Counted from the first letter of the stretch, positions 9,932-18,560 are shown. The stretch: 33,634 bases of DNA from Candidatus Azambacteria bacterium (GCA_016200965.1 JACQDT010000024.1:1-33634); one strand, 5' to 3'. Program-made: numbers and translations. The notes: a model not told the origin generated them from the letters alone.

Positions 9932-10189
9932 ATGTTCTACTTGTATATACTAAAGAGTGGACGGGATGGTAAATTGTACATCGGCTATTCAAATGATTTG
10001 CGAAAAAGAATAAAAGAACATAATACAGGGCTGGTGCGGGCTACAAAATCAAGAGTTCCATTCCGCGTGGTATATTACGAAGCATACGCGGAGAAAGAAG
10101 ACGCAACCAAAAGAGAACATAATCTAAAACTACGGGCGAAAGCGCTGAGACAGCTTTTGTTAAGAGTAAAAGCTAGTCTTAGGGCATAA
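9932..10189 (+). CDS. GIY-YIG nuclease family protein (UPF0213/YhbQ-like)
   Basis: MFYLYILKSGRDGKLYIGYSNDLRKRIKEHNTG: GIY-YIG variant (LYIL...LYIGYS), single-domain 85 aa. Confidence 0.9.
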   Translation: MFYLYILKSGRDGKLYIGYSNDLRKRIKEHNTGLVRATKSRVPFRVVYYEAYAEKEDATKREHNLKLRAKALRQLLLRVKASLRA

Positions 10190-10208
10190 ACTCGTTTGGT
10201 GTGGGGGT
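10188..10208 (+). repeat. right arm of the inverted repeat bracketing the GIY-YIG gene
   Basis: aaactcgtttggtgtgggggt; overlaps the GIY-YIG stop codon and the likely prgI GTG start at 10207. Confidence 0.9.
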
Positions 10209-10620
10209 GAAGCAATTTCAAGTGCCCCAATTCATAGACGTGGAAGACAGAATCTTGGGACCCATCACCATGCGGCAGTTTTTTATTATGCTCATCCCTT
10301 TTGGCACGGGTATTTTGCTCTATTTTTTGTTTAAATTCTGGGTGGTGATCATCGTCACCATACCCGTCATCATCGGTTCCGCCGTATTCGCGTTTTACCG
10401 GCCGTACGGAATGAAATTTTCCCGCTTTTTTTCCTCATTCCTTTCGTATATGATGAAACCTCACATGTATCTGTGGAAGCGGGAGGAACAAGCGCGCGTG
10501 GTATTTGAAAATCCGGCGGAGGCATCCCCACATCAGGAGAAAGAGAAAATCATGGGAAAAAGTAGCTTAAAAACGAAGAAAAGCAGTGTAGAAACGGGAA
10601 GTGTGTATCATGAAAATTAG
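10207..10620 (+). CDS. prgI: PrgI family protein (VirB3-like T4SS component)
   Basis: VKQFQVPQFIDVEDRILGPITMRQFFIMLIPFGTGILLYFLFKFWVVIIVTIPVIIG...FYRPYG is typical of the PrgI family. The ORF track starts at GTG 10201; GTG 10207 fits the family N-terminus better. Confidence 0.85.
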   Translation: MKQFQVPQFIDVEDRILGPITMRQFFIMLIPFGTGILLYFLFKFWVVIIVTIPVIIGSAVFAFYRPYGMKFSRFFSSFLSYMMKPHMYLWKREEQARVVFENPAEASPHQEKEKIMGKSSLKTKKSSVETGSVYHEN

Positions 10621-10627
10621 AACTATG

Positions 10628-10759
10628 CCCAGTATATCAACTTTCCGAGCCCAACGCCACACAAACCATATGAAAACGAAATACAGCAACAAAAATAGTA
10701 ACGCACACTTTACAGAACCCTGCCGAAAGGCGTTGGGCTCGGGAAGTTGATATACTGGG
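10628..10759 (+). repeat. 31-bp inverted repeat (stem-loop, 70-nt loop) between prgI and the traC N-terminal gene
   Basis: cccagtatatcaactttccgagcccaacgcc (10628-10658) against ggcgttgggctcgggaagttgatatactggg (10729-10759); 30 of 31 positions complementary, the other a T/G wobble. Confidence 0.95.
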
Positions 10760-10760
10760 T

Positions 10761-11411
10761 ATGCCGCAAAAGCTGAATGCACAATCAACACAACAATTGG
10801 TGGACGTGGAAGCTATCCGCGATGGCGTCGTCATACTCAAAAGCGGGGCCATGCGCACGATTTTGATGTGCTCGTCGGTGAATCTCGCGCTTAAATCACA
10901 GGACGAGCAAGACGCGCTCATATCCCAATACCAGCATTTCCTGAACGGGTTGGATTTCTCCGTGCAGTTTGTCGTGCACTCCCGCAAGCTTGATATCTCG
11001 GATTATTTAAACGACCTCGGGGAGTCGCTGAAAACTCAGGAAAACGAACTCTTGCGGATCCAAACGGAAGAATACATAGAATTCATTCGGAGTTTCGTCG
11101 GCATGCAAAATATCATGGCAAAAAACTTTTATGTCGTCGTCCCGTATCACGTGGGGGAAGATAGGAAGCGCTCGCTGGCGGACCGTTTGTTCGGAAAACA
11201 AACGGTATCGTTCATGAAAATGTCCGATGAGGAGTTTCAAAAATACAAAAACCAGCTGTGGCAACGAGTGGAAAACGTGATTTCAGGAATGCGTTCGTTC
11301 GGCGTCAGATCGCTTCCGCTTGCCAACACAGAGCTGATAGAACTTTTCTTTGATCTGTACAATCCGGGAGAAACAGGAAAGCAGTTTCTCACATCCGGCG
11401 ACATACAATGA
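10761..11411 (+). CDS. TraC/VirB4 N-terminal-domain protein (separate polypeptide)
   Basis: VDVEAIRDGVVILKSGAMRTILMCSSVNLALKSQDEQDALISQYQHFLNGLDFSVQFVVHSRKLD; directly upstream of, and overlapping by ATGA, the VirB4-like ATPase. Confidence 0.75.
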   Translation: MPQKLNAQSTQQLVDVEAIRDGVVILKSGAMRTILMCSSVNLALKSQDEQDALISQYQHFLNGLDFSVQFVVHSRKLDISDYLNDLGESLKTQENELLRIQTEEYIEFIRSFVGMQNIMAKNFYVVVPYHVGEDRKRSLADRLFGKQTVSFMKMSDEEFQKYKNQLWQRVENVISGMRSFGVRSLPLANTELIELFFDLYNPGETGKQFLTSGDIQ

Positions 11412-13177
11412 AACAGTCCGATCTTCAACTTGATATACCGGAAGTGAACCAGGCGGCAAGCTTCAAAGACATCGTGGCGCCTTCCGCGGTGCTCATCGAC
11501 AGCCGCTATCTCCAGCTGGGCGATAAATTCCTGCGCACGCTTTTTTTGTACTCCTACCCAAGATATCTTAATACCAACTGGTTCTCGCCAGTCATCAACC
11601 TAGACCGCTTTTTCGACATCGTTATTTACTTCCACCCCGTGGACACGGTAACCATCATGCGCAAACTCAACAAAAAAGTCACCGCGGTGGAAGCCCAGCT
11701 CGCCGAGCGCGAAGAGAAGGGTCTTATCCGCGACCCCATTTTGGAAACCGCGCTGAAAGACCTTGAAGCCCTCAGGGATTCGCTCCAACAGGCCACGCAA
11801 AAGCTGTTTCGCGTCGGGACCTACATCACGCTCATTGAGGCAAGCGTGGAACAGCTTGATAAGGCGGAAAATGAAATTAAAGGCATATTAGACGTCCGCA
11901 TGGTGCTTACCAAGGCGGCGAACTTCCAGCAGGAGATGGGCTTCATGTCCACCCTTCCTTTGGGGCAGGATCGCATGGAAATCCACTCCAACCTCAACAC
12001 CGGTCCCGCGTCCACGCTCTTTCCGTTCGTGTCGGCCGACCTTACCTCCAACAAGGGGATTCTGTACGGGATCAACCGTCACAACAACTCGCTCATTCTT
12101 TTTGACCGGTTTTCACTTGAAAACGCGAACATGGTCGTGTTCGCCAAATCCGGCTCCGGCAAAAGCTATACCGCCAAGCTTGAGATCCTCCGCTCCCTGA
12201 TGGTGGGAACTGAAGTCATTGTCATTGACCCGGAAAATGAATATCAGTACCTCGCCGAGGCAGTCGGCGGCGCGTTTTTTAAAATATCGCTCAACTCGCC
12301 CAACCACATCAATCCGTTCGACCTTCCCATGCCCTTAAAAGACGAATCGCCTGCCGACGTCCTGCGCTCAAATATCATCAACATGGTCGGGCTCGTCCGC
12401 CTCATGCTCGGCGGGCTCACGCCCGAAGAAGACGCTATCATCGACCGCTCGGTTGCCGAGACCTACGCCTCGCGCGACATCACGCCAGAAGTTGATTTTT
12501 CCAAAGCGGTGTCTCCGACGCTCTCTGATTTCCATCAAATCCTTTCGAGCGTTGAGGGAGGAAAGGGGCTCGCGCTCCGCCTGGAAAAATACATCACGGG
12601 GCCGTACGCGGGATTTTTGAACAACCAGACCAATATCAACGTGAAAAACCGGCTGGTGGTGTTTTCCATGCGCGACATGGAAACAGAGCTCCGCCCCATC
12701 GCCACGTATCTCATTATCAGATATATCTGGAATCTTATCCGCTCCGAAACGAAAAAACGCGTGCTCGTGGTGGATGAGGCGTGGATCATGATGCAGCACG
12801 AAGACGCCGCTTCGTTTTTATACGGCGTCGCCAAGCGCTGCCGCAAGTATTATCTGGGCCTCACCACCATCACCCAGGACGTAGGCGACTTCATGCAGTC
12901 CAAATACGGCAAACCCATCATCACCAACTCTTCCATCCAGCTCCTGCTCAAACAATCGCCCGCCACCATAGACGTGGTCAAAGAAACGTTCAATCTGTCG
13001 GACGAAGAAAAGTATCTGCTTCTGGAGTGCGACGTAGGAGAAGGCATCTTCTTTGCAGGGCTCAAACACGCCGCCATCAAAGTCATCGCGTCCTATACGG
13101 AAGACCAGATCATCACCTCCAATCCGGAACAACTATTGGCAATTGAAAAAGCAAAGAAAGAAATGGAAAACGCGTAG
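11408..13177 (+). CDS. VirB4/TraC-family conjugative ATPase
   Basis: Walker A FAKSGSGKSYTAK, Walker B RVLVVDEAWIMM, QD motif TTITQDVGDFM; 589 aa. Confidence 0.92.
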   Translation: MKQSDLQLDIPEVNQAASFKDIVAPSAVLIDSRYLQLGDKFLRTLFLYSYPRYLNTNWFSPVINLDRFFDIVIYFHPVDTVTIMRKLNKKVTAVEAQLAEREEKGLIRDPILETALKDLEALRDSLQQATQKLFRVGTYITLIEASVEQLDKAENEIKGILDVRMVLTKAANFQQEMGFMSTLPLGQDRMEIHSNLNTGPASTLFPFVSADLTSNKGILYGINRHNNSLILFDRFSLENANMVVFAKSGSGKSYTAKLEILRSLMVGTEVIVIDPENEYQYLAEAVGGAFFKISLNSPNHINPFDLPMPLKDESPADVLRSNIINMVGLVRLMLGGLTPEEDAIIDRSVAETYASRDITPEVDFSKAVSPTLSDFHQILSSVEGGKGLALRLEKYITGPYAGFLNNQTNINVKNRLVVFSMRDMETELRPIATYLIIRYIWNLIRSETKKRVLVVDEAWIMMQHEDAASFLYGVAKRCRKYYLGLTTITQDVGDFMQSKYGKPIITNSSIQLLLKQSPATIDVVKETFNLSDEEKYLLLECDVGEGIFFAGLKHAAIKVIASYTEDQIITSNPEQLLAIEKAKKEMENA

Positions 13178-13197
13178 CGATATTTTATGGTATAATT

Positions 13198-13644
13198 ATG
13201 GATAAGGAGGAAACACAGGAACAGGAGGATCGGCATGCGCAGGGACTGCGCCAAGCGCGCGCGCAAAGTAGTCGCGCTGAAGCCAAGGCCGGCGAAGACG
13301 CGCAAACGACAACAGACGACTCATCCGAAGAAGAAGAGAAGGAAAAGACGGCCTTAAACATCATGACCTTGTTTGATGTTGCCGGTGATCTGCTTGGTTG
13401 GGTGCCGTTTCTTGGCGGAATTGTGAGAGTTATCACGGGAGCGGGAGCCGTGATTCAATCTTTTAAACTTAATATCGCCGTTAGGGTAAAGGCGTGGGTT
13501 ATCAATGGGGTCATGGCGCTTATTGATATACTCTTGTCTTTCGTTGGTTTAAATATACTGCCTACGCAAACAATCGGCGCGGCAATAATACGCATGATGG
13601 CAGGCAATGCAAAAACAATTGAGAAAATTGGTCATGATAAATAA
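13198..13644 (+). CDS. small membrane protein with acidic N-terminus, T4SS-cluster hypothetical
   Basis: 148 aa; charged N-terminus, hydrophobic C-terminal half; start site uncertain because a TATAAT lies at 13190-13195. Confidence 0.55.
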   Translation: MDKEETQEQEDRHAQGLRQARAQSSRAEAKAGEDAQTTTDDSSEEEEKEKTALNIMTLFDVAGDLLGWVPFLGGIVRVITGAGAVIQSFKLNIAVRVKAWVINGVMALIDILLSFVGLNILPTQTIGAAIIRMMAGNAKTIEKIGHDK

Positions 13645-14632
13645 TCTAAAACTTGTGCTGGCCACGCTCGTTGCGCTTGTTTTTTTGAGCGGCGGGGCTC
13701 ACGCGCAAAACGCGGGAGTTCTTCCTTCCGCACAGGATGTCAGCGCGCAAGCGGCTTCTGATTTGAACTTAGACGAGTTTTCCGCGCCGTCCGTTGACCT
13801 TGTTGTCTCCGCAAGCGGCAAAATGGGAACGGGCGCCTCACTCGCGGCAAAAACCACGAACATAGACGATAACGCCGCCACATTTGAGTGGTATTTAGAC
13901 GATGAGCTGGCGCCTTCGCTTGTCGGCCGGGCAAAAACCGCGTTCTCGTTTACCACCTCGAAACCCTCTCACCTCGTGCGCGTCGTGGTTTCCATCAACA
14001 ACAAAAAAGTCGCCGAAAACACAGCGGCGATACATTCCTTCAATGTCGCGCTTGCCTGGCACACCGACACCTTCGTGCCGGCCGAGTACGAAGGAAGGGC
14101 GCTTCCCATCGTCGGCTCCCGCGTCACGGTGAGCGCGCTTCCCGAGATTAAAAACGAACAGCCCGAGGACTTGCTCTACACATGGTACGTGGATGCCGAA
14201 TCACGGGTGCGCAACGTGGTGGGAGAACAGGACTTTACTTTCACTGTCACTAAAAACGTCCGCTTTGTTTCAATCATTGTTGAGGTGTCCAATCAAGGCC
14301 AGTCCATCACCGTAAGACAAGCGATCAATGTTCCCGTAATGAAGCCCTCGGTGGTTCTTTCTCCTTTCGCGCCGCTGTTTGTCTCTGCGGGAGGGAAAAC
14401 GGTGGTGCAAGCGCTTCCTTTTTACTTCCACGCGGCGACGCTCAATGAGCTGTCCTACGAATGGGGCTTCGCAGGCAAAGGCGCGCGGGGAGTGCCGCCC
14501 GACCCTAATGCGCTCACGCTCGCCATTCCCGCGGACTCCGGGCACGGCATGCGCCGGCTTTCACTCGAGGTCGCAAACCAAAATGTCATCGGGGAAAAAG
14601 CCGGCACTGAAATCGAAGTGAATATTTTATGA
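13634..14632 (+). CDS. exported protein with probable Ig/PKD-like beta-sandwich repeats
   Basis: Signal peptide MINNLKLVLATLVALVFLSGGAHAQ. The segments ATFEWYLDDELAPSL, LLYTWYVDAESRVRN and LSYEWGFAGKGAR recur at regular spacing. ATG 13634 preferred over 13607. Confidence 0.65.
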   Translation: MINNLKLVLATLVALVFLSGGAHAQNAGVLPSAQDVSAQAASDLNLDEFSAPSVDLVVSASGKMGTGASLAAKTTNIDDNAATFEWYLDDELAPSLVGRAKTAFSFTTSKPSHLVRVVVSINNKKVAENTAAIHSFNVALAWHTDTFVPAEYEGRALPIVGSRVTVSALPEIKNEQPEDLLYTWYVDAESRVRNVVGEQDFTFTVTKNVRFVSIIVEVSNQGQSITVRQAINVPVMKPSVVLSPFAPLFVSAGGKTVVQALPFYFHAATLNELSYEWGFAGKGARGVPPDPNALTLAIPADSGHGMRRLSLEVANQNVIGEKAGTEIEVNIL

Positions 14633-15276
14633 GATTTTCAAAAACAACGGCACTTATATTACTACTTCTCTTTCTCTTGCCGGCATTTACATCTCTTGTT
14701 CATGCCGAAACAAAACTTGAAGTAGGAATACCCGGAACGCCGGGAGTGGCCGCGGGAGGATCGGTGGCCGGGCCGGCGCAATACATCAAATACATCTATC
14801 TGTTCGTGCTTGGTTTTGTGGGTATCGCTGGCTTTGTGACGCTGGTAATATGGGGCACGGTGTGGACCGCCTCGGGCATCATAGATCAGAAAGCAAGGGC
14901 GATGGAGGGCATTAAAAATTCGCTCATCGGCATCGGCATTGCCTTTACCGCGTTCATCTTGTTAAACACCGTCAACCCTGACCTGACCATAATCAAGGCG
15001 CCAACCGTGTCGTCGATTAAATCAAATGCCAACGCTTCATCGCAAACCTTCGCGGGAAGCATTATTCCGACGGTAACCGCGCCCGGGGTAACCGGAAAGG
15101 TTGCCGCATGCTGTTATCTTGCGAGTGGTCCTGCCTACCAATGGGCGTGCATGGGACAAAACGAATTGGATCAGGGCACGGGCTGTTCGTCACAGCTTGG
15201 ATTGGGGTGGCAAACATTTACGACTGCAGTAACAGGGTGCGCCGAGAAAACCGGCCAATCAGCTCCGGCATGTTAA
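14629..15276 (+). CDS. VirB2/TrbC-like pilin-type membrane protein with Cys-rich C-terminal extension
   Basis: Signal peptide, two hydrophobic segments (YIKYIYLFVLGFVGIAGFVTLVIWGTVWTASG; GIKNSLIGIGIAFTAFILLNTVNPDL), C-terminal tail with seven cysteines; ATGA overlap with the upstream gene. Confidence 0.7.
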   Translation: MRFSKTTALILLLLFLLPAFTSLVHAETKLEVGIPGTPGVAAGGSVAGPAQYIKYIYLFVLGFVGIAGFVTLVIWGTVWTASGIIDQKARAMEGIKNSLIGIGIAFTAFILLNTVNPDLTIIKAPTVSSIKSNANASSQTFAGSIIPTVTAPGVTGKVAACCYLASGPAYQWACMGQNELDQGTGCSSQLGLGWQTFTTAVTGCAEKTGQSAPAC

Positions 15277-15289
15277 ATTAATAAAACTG

Positions 15290-16423
15290 ATGACTACAAA
15301 AAAAATAATTCTTATATTGCTTGCTGTTCTTCTCCTTGTCGGCGCGGGATTTGCTGTGTACTATTTTTACTTTAAAAAACCGGCTGTCAAAGCGGGGGAA
15401 ACGGGAAAGGAAACGAAGGCGCCGCCCCGGGCGCAGGAAAATGTAACGGTAATAGACAGTAAGCTAAAAAGAATAAGCAAGGGTGTCGCGGTATCTCCCG
15501 TGGCGATCGCAGACGGAACAAAGGTAATGTATGCGGGCAAATCAGGCGGCATATACGAAGTCGGGTTTGACGGTGGGGGACTGAAAGAAACGAAATTCGT
15601 TCCCCAGAAAAATCTTTTCCGCGTGTTGTGGTCAAAAAACGCCGGGGAATTCATCGCGCTGTACGGCGCGCCCGAAGGAAGGCGCCTGTTTTACAATAAT
15701 AGCGCAACACAAAACACTTCGCCCCTGGATAAAAACATCGTTTCGGTTTCACTCTCAAAAACAGCAGCAAAAATGGCGTATCTGAGCATCAACGGGACGC
15801 AAAACCAAAACACCGTCACGGTCGCCGACCTAAACGGAGAAAATCCGAAAATCGCTCTCAATACGCGCCTTGCGGATGTCCGGCTTGACTGGGTGAATGA
15901 AAACGAGATCGCCGTTTCCACCACGCCGTCAGGCCTTGCAGAAAACACGTTGTGGCTCTTGAATGTTTCTTCTCAAAAACTGACCTCCGTACTTTCCGGG
16001 GTGTTCGGCCTTACAGCAAAATGGGATGATGCGGGAGAACGCTTTCTTTTTTCGCAAACTTCAAGTGCAGGAGAGAATCTGTCGCTTTCAATCTCAAATA
16101 AAACAGGAGGCCAGATAAAAAAAATGGATCTTGCCGCGCTTCCCGAAAAATGCACATTCAGCAAAGACGGAAAAAACGTATTTTGTGCCGCAGCACAGAA
16201 CGCGCCTGATATCGTATGGCCGGATGATTACTATAAAGGGCTCTACAAAACAAATGAGCGCGTCTGGTCGGTGAATCTTTCAACCGGATCAAGAAACTCG
16301 CTGTATGAATTTGATCCGAACGGCGCGTTTGACGCGACCAATCTCATTCTGTCGCCGAAGGAAGATGCGCTTGTTTTTCTAAACAAAAGCGATGGCTATC
16401 TGTACAGCCTCCAATTAAAATAG
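15290..16423 (+). CDS. membrane-anchored beta-propeller (TolB/WD40-like) protein
   Basis: N-terminal anchor KKIILILLAVLLLVGAGFAVYYFYF followed by repeated blade-like sequence (KMAYLSINGTQNQNTVTVADLNGENPKI). Confidence 0.6.
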   Translation: MTTKKIILILLAVLLLVGAGFAVYYFYFKKPAVKAGETGKETKAPPRAQENVTVIDSKLKRISKGVAVSPVAIADGTKVMYAGKSGGIYEVGFDGGGLKETKFVPQKNLFRVLWSKNAGEFIALYGAPEGRRLFYNNSATQNTSPLDKNIVSVSLSKTAAKMAYLSINGTQNQNTVTVADLNGENPKIALNTRLADVRLDWVNENEIAVSTTPSGLAENTLWLLNVSSQKLTSVLSGVFGLTAKWDDAGERFLFSQTSSAGENLSLSISNKTGGQIKKMDLAALPEKCTFSKDGKNVFCAAAQNAPDIVWPDDYYKGLYKTNERVWSVNLSTGSRNSLYEFDPNGAFDATNLILSPKEDALVFLNKSDGYLYSLQLK

Positions 16424-16439
16424 GCCGCTTTCTTTACGG

Positions 16440-17852
16440 CTACTGCTTTAAAAAAAGAAGGTCGTTTTTAGAGACACCCTTAAACAGGTATATAAGAGCG
16501 GCGTATGAGCACGCACCTGAAAAAAGGAGCGCTACGAAGCTCTGCGTGGGGTAAAAATACAAAACCAGAAACATCGCGCCCGATGCGCCGAGCGCCTTTC
16601 CCAAAACCCTCATCGAAGGGAAAAAGCGTAATGTACGCCAAACAAGGAAAAAGAGAAAGAGGGTTACGAATACCTCTGTCACGGCCGTTACCGCGGCGGC
16701 CCCCATATAGGAATACTGCTTGATAAAATAGAGGTTCGCCGCCGTATTCAGCAGGGCCGCCGCGCCATACCCCCATAGCGCGGCTTTTTGTTTGTGTAGA
16801 GCGACAATGGCGTTGCCAAACAGGGCCCCAAAAAAGATAAATACTATCGCCACAAACAGGATGCGAAGAGGCGCGGCGGCTCCTCCAAACCCGTCCCCCG
16901 CAAGAATATGCACAATGCCCTGTGAAAGATATGCACCTCCTACCGCAAACGGTAGCGCTATGATCGCGAGAAAATCAAATGCTTTTTGAAATACGGAGCG
17001 GAAACGCGCAGGGTCCGAGGCGGCATAGCGTGAAAGAAGCGGCATGACGAGCCCCGCAAACGCAATGGGGATAAATATCGCGTGCTCCAGCACCTTGTAA
17101 GCAACGCCGTAGATGCCCACATCGCGCGAGGAATGCATAAGGGAGAGTATTACGGTGTCCCCGCGGAAATACACCAGTGTCAACACCGCGGAGACGGCAA
17201 GCGGCCACCCCTCTTTAAGTACATCCCAAAATCCTTCCGTTGCCATACGGAACCGAAATCCGGTGCGCACGACAACCCAATAATACGCAATAATAAAATA
17301 AAGCGTACCGCCAAGCACGAATACAAAAAGAAATTCAAAGATTCCGCCACCGACAAGATACAAATAAAATGAAAGCGTGAGCTGTACACCCCGAACAGCC
17401 ACTTCCGCAACAGCGGGAATGATTGTTTTTAGATGCCTCTGAAATACGCCGACAAACACCTGGGCGAGAGAGAAAAAAAATGATCCGGCGGCCGCAAGCG
17501 CGACTCCCAGCTTCACATTGAAAGAATACGGCGCGAAAAAAACAAGAGCAACTCCCAGCAAAAGAAAAACAGATAACAGCGCGCATCGCGCAAAAAATAT
17601 CCGCTCTATCGTTTCTTTTTCATCAGCCCCTTCTTTGGCGATTTCTCTGGTAAGAAGAGGGTCTAGCCCGAAACTTCCAAAAACGGAAAAAATATAAAGG
17701 ATGGTGAGCACAAGATTGTACTCGCCAAAAACACTGACTCCAAGCGCACGGGTCGCAAAAGCAACTGATGCAATTCCCAACGCGCCGGACAAAAATCTTC
17801 CGACCACTGAAATCGTCAGATTCCGTGCTATTTTTCTTGTGAGTTCGTTCAT
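16440..17852 (-). CDS. oligosaccharide flippase / polysaccharide biosynthesis protein (MVF/RfbX-type)
   Basis: 470 aa, polytopic; N-terminus RKIARNLTISVVGRFLSGALGIASVAFATRALGVSVFGEYNLVLTI typical of Wzx-like flippases. Confidence 0.85.
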   Translation of the reverse strand: MNELTRKIARNLTISVVGRFLSGALGIASVAFATRALGVSVFGEYNLVLTILYIFSVFGSFGLDPLLTREIAKEGADEKETIERIFFARCALLSVFLLLGVALVFFAPYSFNVKLGVALAAAGSFFFSLAQVFVGVFQRHLKTIIPAVAEVAVRGVQLTLSFYLYLVGGGIFEFLFVFVLGGTLYFIIAYYWVVVRTGFRFRMATEGFWDVLKEGWPLAVSAVLTLVYFRGDTVILSLMHSSRDVGIYGVAYKVLEHAIFIPIAFAGLVMPLLSRYAASDPARFRSVFQKAFDFLAIIALPFAVGGAYLSQGIVHILAGDGFGGAAAPLRILFVAIVFIFFGALFGNAIVALHKQKAALWGYGAAALLNTAANLYFIKQYSYMGAAAVTAVTEVFVTLFLFFLVWRTLRFFPSMRVLGKALGASGAMFLVLYFYPTQSFVALLFSGACSYAALIYLFKGVSKNDLLFLKQ

Positions 17853-17861
17853 GAAAATGGT

Positions 17862-18560
17862 CTATTTTTTTCTGAACGCGATTCGTTGTTGCACAATGGA
17901 AAACGCCGTGGTAGTCACCCAGTACAGCGCGATTCCCGCGTGAACGGAGTACGCAATAAATACGGTGAGCACCGGCATCACGTACGTCATCTGTTTTGAC
18001 ATGGCAAGCGATGTGTTGGTCTGAAAATCGGCGGGCGTGTTGTGCTTTTTTTGCTCGTCTAAAATCATCTTTGACTGCCAGAACTGTAGCGCGCCAGCAG
18101 TAAGCGCAAGCATGATATTTTGTTTGGAGATATCCACAAAACCGAGAAAAAGATGGTTAATGCTCCCCGGATTCGGCAAAAAACTATACAACTGCAACAG
18201 GCTTTGCTCGTTAAAACCGGCTAAAAATACCCGGTACAACGCGAGAATGATGGGAAGTTGTATAAGAAGAGGGAGACATCCCGAAAAGGGATTCACCTTT
18301 TTTTCTTTGTACAGCGCCATTACCTTTTTCATTTGTTCCTCTTTCTCGTTTTTGTGTTTCTCCTGCAGCTTTTTCACCTCCGGCTGAATCGCCATCATCT
18401 CTTTTTGCGACATGATGGATTTTTGGGAAAGGGGGTACAACAAAACGCGGATAAGCAGGGTGAGCATGATGATCGCGATGCCGAGATCGTGAAATGAAAT
18501 CGTCTGATACAGAAATATCAGGGTGTTGAAAAGCGGCCTATAAAACAGTTCATTAAGCAT
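17862..18560 (-). CDS. yidC: membrane protein insertase YidC/Oxa1
   Basis: LGIAIIMLTLLIRVLLYPLSQKSIMSQKEMMAIQPEVKKLQEKHK...NPFSGCLPLLIQLPIILALYRV; context rpmH-rnpA-yidD-yidC. Confidence 0.95.
   Translation of the reverse strand: MLNELFYRPLFNTLIFLYQTISFHDLGIAIIMLTLLIRVLLYPLSQKSIMSQKEMMAIQPEVKKLQEKHKNEKEEQMKKVMALYKEKKVNPFSGCLPLLIQLPIILALYRVFLAGFNEQSLLQLYSFLPNPGSINHLFLGFVDISKQNIMLALTAGALQFWQSKMILDEQKKHNTPADFQTNTSLAMSKQMTYVMPVLTVFIAYSVHAGIALYWVTTTAFSIVQQRIAFRKK

Noticed and set aside
16424-16439. gccgctttctttacgg mini-hairpin between convergent genes
   Set aside because: Only a 4-bp stem; not convincing as a terminator.
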